From Nemertoderma westbladi (Eukaryota > Xenacoelomorpha > Nemertodermatida > Nemertodermatidae), in the NCBI GenBank assembly GCA_032718475.1, contig JAUCBJ010001167.1, forward strand, positions 1 through 55,687: a stretch of DNA of 55,687 nt, given 5' to 3'. The notes beneath the pieces were generated by a model that had not been told where the DNA came from, ran no database searches, and was given only the letters and a program-made list of their open reading frames with translations. How positions within the stretch are numbered: position 1 is the stretch's first letter; each line of letters starts with the position of its first letter. Position numbers and translations under genes: made by a program. Below, piece by piece: positions 33,201-45,200 of the stretch.

Positions 33201-36200
33201 GGTTGGTATCTAATCTACCAAACACATTCACTGTAACAGTAACAACATCAGTAGGAGGAAACAGGTTGGTATCTAATCTACCAAACACATTCAATGTAAC
33301 AGCAACCAACATCAGTAGGAGAAAACAGGTTGGTATCTAATCTACCAAACACATTCAATGTAACAGCAACCAACATCAGTAGGAGGAAACAGGTTGGTAT
33401 CTAATCTACCCAACACACTGTAACAGCAACAACATCAGTAGGAGGAAACAGGTTGGTATCTAATCTACCAAACACATTCACTGTAACAGCAACAACAGTA
33501 GGAGGAAACAGGTTGGTATCTAATCTACCAAACACAATCACTGTAACAGCAACATCAATAGGAAGAAACAGGTTGGTAACTAATCTACCAAACACAATCA
33601 CTGTAACAGCAACATCAGTAGGAAGAAACAGGTTGGTATCTAATCTACCAAATGTAACAACATCAGTAGGAGGAAACAGGCTTGTATCTAATCTACAAAA
33701 TTCACTGTAACAGTAACACCAGTAGGAAGAAACAGGTTGGTATCTAATCTACCAAACACATTCACTGTAACAGCAACAACAGTAGGAGGAAACAGGTTGG
33801 TATCTAATCTACCAAACAAAATCACTGTAACAGCAACAACAGTAGGAAGAAACAGGTTGGTATCTAATCTACCAAATGTAACAACATCAGTAGGAGGAAA
33901 CAGGCTTGTATCTAATCTACAAAATTCACTGTAACAGTAACACCAGTAGGAAGAAACAGGTTGGTATCTAATCTACCCAACACATTCACTGTAACAGCAA
34001 CCAACATCAGTAGGAAGAAACAGGTTGGTATCTAATCTACCAAACACATTCAATGTAACAGCAACCAACATCAGTAGGAGGAAACAGGTTGGTATCTAAT
34101 CTACCCAACACACTGTAACAGCAACAACATCAGTAGGAGGAAACAGGTTGGTATCTAATCTACCAAACACAATCACTGTAACAGCAACATCAGTAGGAAG
34201 AAACAGGTTGGTATCTAATCTACCAAATGTAACAACATCAGTAGGAGGAAACAGGCTTGTATCTAATCTACAAAATTCACTGTAACAGTAACACCAGTAG
34301 GAAGAAACAGGTTGGTATCTAATCTACCCAACACATTCACTGTAACAGCAACCAACATCAGTAGGATAGGAGGAAACAGGTTGGTATCTAATCTACCAAA
34401 CACAATCACTGTAACAGCAACATCAGTAGGAAGAAACAGGTTGGTATCTAATCTACCAAACACAATCACTGTAACAGCAACATCAGTAGGAAGAAACAGG
34501 TTGGTATCTAATCTACCAAATGTAACAACATCAGTAGGAGGAAACAGGCTTGTATCTAATCTACAAAATTCACTGTAACAGTAACACCAGTAGGAAGAAA
34601 CAGGTTGGTATCTAATCTACCCAACACATTCACTGTAACAGCAACCAACATCAGTAGGATAGGAGGAAACAGGTTGGTATCTAATCTACCCAACACATTC
34701 ACTGTAACAGCAACCAACATCAGTAGGATAGGAGGAAACAGGTTGGTATCTAATCTACCCAACACATTCACTGTAACAGCAACCAACATCAGTAGGAAGA
34801 AACAGGTTGGTATCTAATCTACCCAACACATTCACTGTAACAGCAACCAACATCAGTAGGAAGAAACAAGTTGGTATCTAATCTACCAAACACATTCACT
34901 GTAACAGCAACAACAGTAGGAGGAAACAGGTTGGTATCTAATCTACCCAACACATTCACTGTAACAGCAACCAACATCAGTAGGATAGGAGGAAACAGGT
35001 TGGTATCTAATCTACCCAACACACTGTAACAGCAACAACATCAGTAGGAGGAAACAGGTTGGTATCTAATCTACCAAACACATTCACTGTAACAGCAACA
35101 TCAGTAGGAGGAAACAGGTTGGTATCTAATCTACCAAACACATTCACTGTAACAGCAATACCAGTAGGAAGAAACAGGTTGGTATCTAATCTACCAAACA
35201 CATTCACTGTAACAGCAACAACTGTAGGAGGAAACAGGTTGGTATCTAATCTACCCAACACACTGTAACAGCAACAACATCAGTAGGAGGAAACAGGTTG
35301 GTATCTAATCTACCAAACACATTCACTGTAACAGCAACAACAGTAGGAGGAAACAGGTTGGTATCTAATCTACCAAATGTAACAACATCAGTAGGAAGAA
35401 ACAAGTTGGTATCTAATCTACCCAACACATTCACTGTAACAGCAACAACAGTAGGAGGAAACAGGTTGGTATCTAATCTACCAAATGTAACAACATCAGT
35501 AGGAAGAAACAGGTTGTTATCTAATCTACCCAACACATTCACTGTAACAGCAACAACATCAGAAGGAAGAAACAGGTTGGTATCTAATCTACCCAACACA
35601 CTGTAACAGCAACAACATCAGTAGGAGGAAACAGGTTGGTATCGAATCTACCAAACACATTCACTGTAACAGCAACAACAGTAGGAGGAAACAGGTTGGT
35701 ATCTAATCTACCAAACACATTCACTGTAACAGCAATAACAGTAGGAGGAAACAGGTAGGTATCTAATCTACCAAACACAATCATTGTAACAGCAACATTA
35801 GTAGGAAGAAACAGGATGGTATCTAATCTACCAAATGTAACAACATCAGTAGGAGGAAACAGGTTTGTATCTAATCTACAAAATTCACTGTAACAGTAAC
35901 ACCAGTAGGAAGAAACAGGTTGGTATCTAATCTACCCAACACATTCACTGTAACAGCAACCAACATCAGTAGGATAGGAGGAAACAGGTTGGTATCTAAT
36001 CTACCCAAAACTTTCACTGTAACAGCAACCAACATCAGTAGGATAGGAGGAAACAGGTTGGTATCTAATCTACCCAACACATTCACTGTAACAGTAACAA
36101 CATCAGTAGGAGGAAACAGGTTGGTATCTAATCTACCAAACACATTCAATGTAACAGCAACCAACATCAGTAGGATAGGAGGAAACAGGTTGGTATCTAA

Positions 36201-39200
36201 TCTACCCAACACATTCACTGTAACAGCAACCAACATCAGTAGGAAGAAACAGGTTGGTATCTAATCTACCAAACACATTCACTGTAACAGTAACAACATC
36301 AGTAGGAGGAAACAGGTTGGTATCTAATCTACCAAACACATTCAATGTAACAGCAACCAACATCAGTAGGAGGAAACAGGTTGGTATCTAATCTACCAAA
36401 CACATTCAATGTAACAGCAACCAACATCAGTAGGAGGAAACAGGTTGGTATCTAATCTACCCAACACACTGTAACAGCAACAACATCAGTAGGAGGAAAC
36501 AGGTTGGTATCTAATCTACCAAACACATTCACTGTAACAGCAACAACAGTAGGAGGAAACAGGTTGGTATCTAATCTACCAAACACAATCACTGTAACAG
36601 CAACATCAGTAGGAAGAAACAGGTTGGTATCTAATCTACCAAACACAATCACTGTAACAGCAACATCAGTAGGAAGAAACAGGTTGGTATCTAATCTACC
36701 AATTGTAACAACATCAGTAGGAGGAAACAGGCTTGTATCTAATCTACAAAATTCACTGTAACAGTAACACCAGTAGGAAGAAACAGGTTGGTATCTAATC
36801 TACCAAACACATTCACTGTAACAGCAACAACAGTAGGAGGAAACAGGTTGGTATCTAATCTACCAAACAAAATCACTGTAACAGCAACAACAGTAGGAAG
36901 AAACAGGTTGGTATCTAATCTACCAAATGTAACAACATCAGTAGGAGGAAACAGGCTTGTATCTAATCTACAAAATTCACTGTAACAGTAACACCAGTAG
37001 GAAGAAACAGGTTGGTATCTAATCTACCCAACACATTCACTGTAACAGCAACCAACATCAGTAGGAAGAAACAGGTTGGTATCTAATCTACCAAACACAT
37101 TCAATGTAACAGCAACCAACATCAGTAGGAGGAAACAGGTTGGTATCTAATCTACCCAACACACTGTAACAGCAACAACATCAGTAGGAGGAAACAGGTT
37201 GGTATCTAATCTACCAAACACAATCACTGTAACAGCAACATCAGTAGGAAGAAACAGGTTGGTATCTAATCTACCAAACACAATCACTGTAACAGCAACA
37301 TCAGTAGGAAGAAACAGGTTGGTATCTAATCTACCAAACACAATCACTGTAACAGCAACATCAGTAGGAAGAAACAGGTTGGTATCTAATCTACCAAACA
37401 CATTCACTGTAACAGCAACCAACAACAGTAGGAGGAAACAGGTTGGTATCTAATCTACCCAACACACTGTAACAGCAACAACATCAGTAGGAGGAAACAG
37501 GCTTGTATCTAATCTACAAAATTCACTGTAACAGTAACACCAGTAGGAAGAAACAGGTTGGTATCTAATCTACCCAACACATTCACTGTAACAGCAACCA
37601 ACATCAGTAGGATAGGAGGAAACAGGTTGGTATCTAATCTACCCAACACATTCACTGTAACAGCAACCAACATCAGTAGGATAGGAGGAAACAGGTTGGT
37701 ATCTAATCTACCCAACACATTCACTGTAACAGCAACCAACATCAGTAGGAAGAAACAGGTTGGTATCTAATCTACCCAACACATTCACTGTAACAGCAAC
37801 CAACATCAGTAGGAAGAAACAGGTTGGTATCTAATCTACCAAACACATTCACTGTAACAGCAACAACAGTAGGAGGAAACAGGTTGGTATCTAATCTACC
37901 CAACACATTCACTGTAACAGCAACCAACATCAGTAGGATAGGAGGAAACAGGTTGGTATCTAATCTACCCAACACATTCACTGTAACAGCAACCAACATC
38001 AGTAGGATAGGAGGAAACAGGTTGGTATCTAATCTACCCAACACATTCACTGTAACAGCAACCAACATCAGTAGGATAGGAGGAAACAGGTTGGTATCTA
38101 ATCTACCCAACACATTCACTGTAACAGCAACCAACATCAGTAGGATAGGAGGAAACAGGTTGGTATCTAATCTACCCAACACATTCACTGTAACAGCAAT
38201 CAACATCAGTAGGATAGGAGGAAACAGGTTGGTATCTAATCTACCCAACACATTCACTGTAACAGCAACCAACATCAGTAGGATAGGAGGAAACAGGTTG
38301 GTATCTAATCTACCCAACACATTCACTGTAACAGCAACCAACATCAGTAGGATAGGAGGAAACAGGTTGGTATCTAATCTACCCAACACATTCACTGTAA
38401 CAGCAACCAACATCAGTAGGATAGGAGGAAACAGGTTGGTATCTAATCTACCCAACACATTCACTGTAACAGCAACCAACATCAGTAGGAAGAAACAGGT
38501 TGGTATCTAATCTACCAAACCCATTCACTGTAACAGCAACCAACATCAGTAGGATAGGAGGAAACAGGTTGGTATCTAATCTACCCAACACATTCACTGT
38601 AACAGCAATCAACATCAGTAGGATAGGAGGAAACAGGTTGGTATCTAATCTACCCAACACATTCACTGTAACAGCAACCAACATCAGTAGGATAGGAGGA
38701 AACAGGTTGGTATCTAATGTACCCCACACATTCACTGTAACAGCAACCAACATCAGTAGGATAGGAGGAAACAGGTTGGTATCTAATCTACCCAACACAT
38801 TCACTGTAACAGCAACCAACATCAGTAGGATAGGAGGAAACAGGTTGGTGTCTAATCTACCAATTCCATTGCACGGTGTATTATTCTAACGCAACATATT
38901 ATTCTTCTCGATTTATTTTCCTTGCAGGTCTAAACGCCAATCACCTAAAGCTTTTGAAACAAGCAAATCGTTTCTCATTATTGATACATTAACAATCGGA
39001 GAATCATACGCAATATCTGTGAAAGCCAGTAATGCCTTTAAATCATCAACAACCGCTGATGCTGCTGGTCAAGGAAAAATATTATACAGTTTTAATTCCA
39101 TTACCGAGACTTCTGGAGATGGTATGTTGCCGAATATATAAGCAAATAAATATTATATCAAATAAATTATACTGCACTTTATAAAATTATGCAAAACGTT

Positions 39201-42200
39201 TTTAAGGTAGAGAAAGACATGCATCTACCTACTATAGTTGTATGGTTCAATAATGTATAGATCCCGTCATCTGTGGACCATTTAAAACCTGAATACACCA
39301 CCACAAGCACAATCGTCAAATATTCATCCTTGTCATGAATCATTGACAATATCTGTATGTATAGTATAATCCGAGTTCGCTCGACCTAGTAGTAGTAGTA
39401 TGTATAATATAATAATAATATGTATATATTTTGATAAATACCACTATGGCAATAAATACCAATATGGCGGTTTATCAAAATCTTATAATATAGAATTCGA
39501 TAGCGGTGGTAGTAAAATTTTAGGGTTAACTTTCTGTTGTGGAAAGTGCACTAAAAATTGTTTATTTTACTTAACCCTATTAAACCCGGGGGGAGGGTGT
39601 CAATATGACCCCCCCGTGGTTTTTAATTATAATTCGGAAACAAACGCAGTTGGGATTCTGAAATTTTATGACTTTTCCTAAAAATCTATTGTCTTCCTAG
39701 TAGTGAAAACCGTTTTCAAAAATATTGGGTAGTTTTCGAGTTATAGCACCATTTTTTAACCCTACTTTTGGCACTTTTTCTGAGACGTTTTTTGAAAATT
39801 TTTTTTCATTATAATATGAATTGTAACATATCCATTTTTGATTTACACCGGTTTTTTGGTGTTAGCAATTGGATGGAATTCATAAAAATTGATTTAGAAA
39901 TTTCAAACTTGTTTTTTTTTGCATAATTTTGGTGCCAGCACCAAATTTTGAAATATGTCAATTTTGTAAATTGATTGTTTCAAACTTGTTTTTTACGCAG
40001 TTGGGATTTTTTTAAGTTCTGGTTTCGATGGAATATATACGAGTTGCACCAAGCGTATCAAACTTGTATTTTTCGGTACTGTGTGCAAATTCTGGTGCTA
40101 GCACGAAATTTTGAAAATCCATTCAATAGATAAAATTGCTTGTGACAATTTATTTCTTGCTTTTTAGAGGTTTATGGCTGTTCTGAATTCAATGGAATAT
40201 ATAATTATCGAATTAGACATATCAAACTTGTATTTTTCGGAAGTGGGTGCAGATTGTGGTGGTGCACCAAATTTTGAAACCATCAAATATATCTACTACT
40301 ACTAGGATCGGCATGCTGCATTGCAGCTGCATTTTTAAGAATGCTGTGCCGGCTTGTCAACAAAACTGCACCGCCACAACTCCCTATCACCCATGACATT
40401 TGCTAGATCATCCGCATCTTCAAGGCCAGTGTCCTTTAAGATGCGTTTCAAGAAAGTCATGGGCTGTCCACCATGCTTATTCACTCCATGAGGCTGCCAA
40501 AGTACAAGATTATGCACTGGCAGGTCCTCACGGCGAAAGCAATCTCCTGCAAAGCGGAGGCGATTTTGTTCTAGTGTCAAGTTTGGGGGAACCAATGTGA
40601 CATCTCCAACGTTATATAGTGTCTGGTTGGAGATGTGTGCATTGTACTTGACACAATGAACCCGGCGTAGCATTCTTGTGAATGTGCCATCCAGAGATTT
40701 GGTGTCCTCAGCAGTTAGATCCCAGCATGGACTCCCGTAGAGGAGTACTGGAACTACTGCTGCTCTAAATAATCGGACCTTAAGTTTCCGATTAATTCTC
40801 GGTGACTTCCAAATCCTGGAAAGCCTATTCAAGGCTGCCCATGCCTTTCCCTTACGTATTCGAAGGTCCTCATCTGATTTCCGGATCCATGATCCCAGGT
40901 AACAGAAGTCGTCCACATGCTCAAGCATACCATCCTTTGAGCTTATATCAAATATATCAATTGATTGTGTCACCTTGTTTCTTGCGTTATACGGGTTTGT
41001 GAGGGTTCTGAATTCAATGGAATCAGTAAAAATTTCATAAGAGTTTTCAAACTTGTATTTTTCGTCGGTGGGTGAAAATAGTTGTGCCAGCACCAAATTT
41101 TGGAAAATAAGCAAATTGATCAGTAGATAGTATCATCTTGTTTCTTGCATTATACGGGTTTATGAGGGTCCTGAATCCGATGGAATCAATAAAAACAGCA
41201 CAGGACATCGCAAACTTGTACTTTTTAGTGATGGGTACGAAATTTGGTGCTAGCACCAAAATATGCCAAATTACGCCGAAAAATACAAGTAGCAATGATC
41301 TGGCATATTAGAAATGTATTCCATTAGAATCAGCGCCCTAGAAAACCTGAAAATGTGAATTCATAGCATCGCATAAGTGAATTAAAAATTTTGTCTTCTA
41401 ACTGAAAAGTGCTGGTTACTTGTTTTTTTTCATATTTTTCCTATGCAGAGAGGACTAAACAGCCATTTATAGTAATCATATCATTTTTAAATATTTTCCA
41501 ATGTATTTTGCGCCCCAGAAAACCTGTATTGAAAAACAATTAGCCAAAAAATCTAACTTTAAAATTTTGTGAAAATTGTGCACTATTTGTAATTTTGGTG
41601 CTGCAATATAACCACCCCAGTACATTTTTTCGAAATTTTTTTTTCGTTCTGATCTTGACTAGTGATACCTACGTACAAACAAAAAATCAGATGTTTTCGT
41701 AAAAATTTGTAGATTTTAGAGGGGGTGGGGGGGGGGGGGGGGGGGTATTTGTACAACATTTTATAGCCCGGTACTAATAGGGTTACATATCGCTTTTTAT
41801 ATTCGGTATGGTCGAATGAATATATATATACTGTAGCAAAACAGTTGTGAAAATGGAAACTTACTTTATTGCACAGTTTTCACTTTTCTCAATTTTCAAA
41901 GCAAAGAAGAACTAGAAATGTTTATATTTTTAAACGTTTTATTCTTAAATTGTTACTTTTACGCTCGAATTGGGAGGAAAAGTTTCACTAAAAATGCATT
42001 GCATTGTTTTACTTTTTTCCCGACGAAAAAGTGAAATAAACTGTTTTTTGTGGAATTTGTTAAAATTTATTACAAGTGTTGAAATAACATCGACGTAGAA
42101 AAGGTTTGCACGTAATTTGAGCAATCCCCATGCACACTCTCAAAAGTTATTGTAAATTTAGTCTGTGCGCGGCGTACTCAACATCTGAACTCAACGTAAC

Positions 42201-45200
42201 ACAATATCCAATATTAATTTATGTTGTTAAGCGGCACTCTAGTTAGGTAATAAATAGTCGAGAACACCAAATTATTTAACATTGAGTAAAGCAGTATCAG
42301 GAGTTGAACAGTACAGTAATTTGAATCGCATATGGAAGCAATATAGTAAAAATACTACAGCTCAATTTAATTTGTAACACTAGTTCGCTCTATCTTTTAT
42401 TAAAGAATTAAGCAACAAAAAAAGTACCAATTCAACCTCGCTGACGACGCTCTGTAAATAAAATGCCTCGAGTGAAAAAAGAGTTGTACAAATGTTCAAA
42501 AACCTATTGAGCTGTGCTTAATTGAGCGCATATACATTATATAAGCATCATATACATTATATAAGCATCATATTCATCATATAAGCATCATATACATTAT
42601 ATAAGCATCATATACATTATATAAGCATCATATACATTATATAAGCATCATATACATTATATAAGCATAACGTAACCAGAATTATTATTATAAATTACCT
42701 TGAAAATTTTAAATGCCATTTTCTTGGTTTCTGGAATCCCCGATAAAAGTAAAAAAATATAGATTTTAATTTTTAAAAAATTTCCACCAATCACTCAGGA
42801 CATGTCGACTACTTATGTGTATCGGATGGATTTGCTCAATTTGTTGCTACGTTAGATCGGTCGAGGGAGATGTAGGAATCATGTCTCAAGCTTGTACAAA
42901 CTCTGAGTACACTTCACTGCGACCTGCACCTGGCAGCAGGGGTACAGGGCATGACCCAGCAGATGAGCTGCACAGCCAATGGTGGGTCATGTGCGCCAGA
43001 GTAGATATGGGTGATGGGCCTCATATCTTATTACATTAGTAATGCGGAGGTCCGGCCACTAGAGGCCAGTGGAATTACCGGACACAATCGGCCTCACAGG
43101 CGTCAGTTATCTCCTGACTGGCTGCCTGTCTCACCCCCTACTGGAGAGAGAGAAGCCAACAATTCTTTGAGTCCCTTTCCTGATGACCTTTCTGGCCCAA
43201 ACCCGGGGTCACCAGGGAGGCCAGATTGTGAGGGGGAGAGGGATTCTGGAGTTGGAGGCTACTCTCATGGTTCCACCCTGACCAACAAAGCCATTGGTGA
43301 ATCTGAGGCAAGTCACTAGACTAGCCTCAGTAAACACCCTAACACTCGGGTCCCCAATGTGACAAGGTGAGCTGACTGCCTTGGCAGATAAGCTTTCTCT
43401 TAGCGCAGTGGGTGTTCAAGAGCACCGAATGCAGACTGGACAGACTGATGAGGTTCTGATTAAGGACATGGGGGGCGGTTGGCGACTCGCCCTCGCGTCA
43501 GCAGATGATAGTGGCAATGGTGGTATTGGTCTATTGATGAATCCAACTGCACATGCAGCATTGGACAAAATAGACCAAATCTCTAACCGCATCATCCGTT
43601 GCCACTTCTCATGTTCTGGAAGACTGGCTAAGAAGCTTCCTAAGGTGGTTCTGATTGTGTGCTACTCTCCAACTAGTGTTGCCCCTGTAGAGGAGGTGGA
43701 AAATTTCTACCACAATCTACAAGCAGCTACTGATGGAGTGCATCAGCAGGCATTCTTAACATTCCTGGGAGACTTTAATGCAAGTCTGCTTCAATCACCT
43801 ACATCGCCCTGGGTCTATAGCAATAGTGTCAACCGAAATTCCGTCCATCTTCAGGATTTTATCTCTGGAAATGGATTGATTTCGGCTGGAACCCAGTTCA
43901 AGAAGCGAACTGGAAAGCTATGGACTCATAGTGGACCCAGTGGTCACAAGTCCCAGATAGACCATATTCTGTTTCGTAGGAAGTACAGGAGCTCTATACA
44001 AGACTGTAATGCATTTACACTTCAACCCTTCTCCAGTGATCACCGCCTTATTGCGGCCAAGGTAAGACTTAGTCTGCGTGCTAGCAGAACAACGAAATCT
44101 GCCTTGCCGCGGCATGACTGGTCCTCTCTGTTGCAACAGCCAAGTGTGAGATCCAGCTTCACACTACAGCTGAGCAACAGGTATGAGGTTCTTGCCTCTG
44201 ATGCGGCAGATCACTGTGAGGGTTATACTGCCTTCACAGAAGCAGTTAAGTTAGCAGCTGCAGAAACAGTTCCTGTATAACCTCGAAACAGGAAAAGGGC
44301 CCCCTGGACTGACAACAAAATCCAGAAGTGCCGGAATGACCTACATATATAAGGCGCAGAAAGAGTCCCGACTCAAACAGACTACAGCGGCCAAGAATGC
44401 AGTTAAGGCTGCATCTAGGTCCCTGAACAGGCAGTACTCTGTTAATCAACATGAGCTAATAAACCAACAGGTTGATGCCATCAATGATGCCGACGACAGC
44501 ATGCAATCATCCCAGGCATGGAAATCGATCAACTTGCTTACTCGGCGGAAAAGCCAACCAACCACCAAGGTTAAGGCAGAATCACCTGCCGATCGCCTCA
44601 ATGGTTGGAAGACCCACTTTGAAAAGCTCCTCAATAATGACAGGGTATTGCCTGATAACTTTATAGAAGTAAAAGTGTCTGAGTCTGTACTCCCAGATAT
44701 TCCCATTGGCGATATCTCCTTTGCAGAAGTGAAGGCTGCTGCAAAAAGCATTAACACCAATCGTGCCAGTGCAGTAGATGGTATTCCCCCTGAGGTCTTT
44801 AAAATACCTGAGTGTTTAAAGCTCATCTATCCCATCATAGTAGACATGTACCGAACAACAAGAGTCCCACAAGAAATGAAAACAAATAAGTTGGTGCCAG
44901 TTCCCAAGAAGGGCAACCTAACACTCTATGGTTCTTTTCGGGGAATCTCATTGATCTCATTCGGGGAATCTCGATTGCTGCAAAGCTATACAATAGAATT
45001 CTATTAAATCGCATCAGGGATCCCATTGAGAGACTGCTCCGTGGAAATCAGAATGGGTTCCGTAAAGGTCGTGGGGCCATGGAACCCATTTTGGCACTTA
45101 GAAGGATAATTGAAGAGTTATCAAAAAAGAAAGACAGGCATCTGGCTGTTATCTTTGTTGACTTCTTCAAGGCCTTTGATTCAGTCTCCCGCTCACGTAT

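Noticed and set aside
30032-38889. Many open frames of 60-236 codons on both strands in the 60-bp array
   Set aside because: They repeat the same peptide and end wherever a unit length changes. They are treated as intron satellite; only the first extra unit is a credible exon extension.
40335-41114. 259-codon minus frame joining MITE-like sequence to RT
   Set aside because: A chance fusion across the LINE copy 5 5' truncation; no sign that it is a gene.
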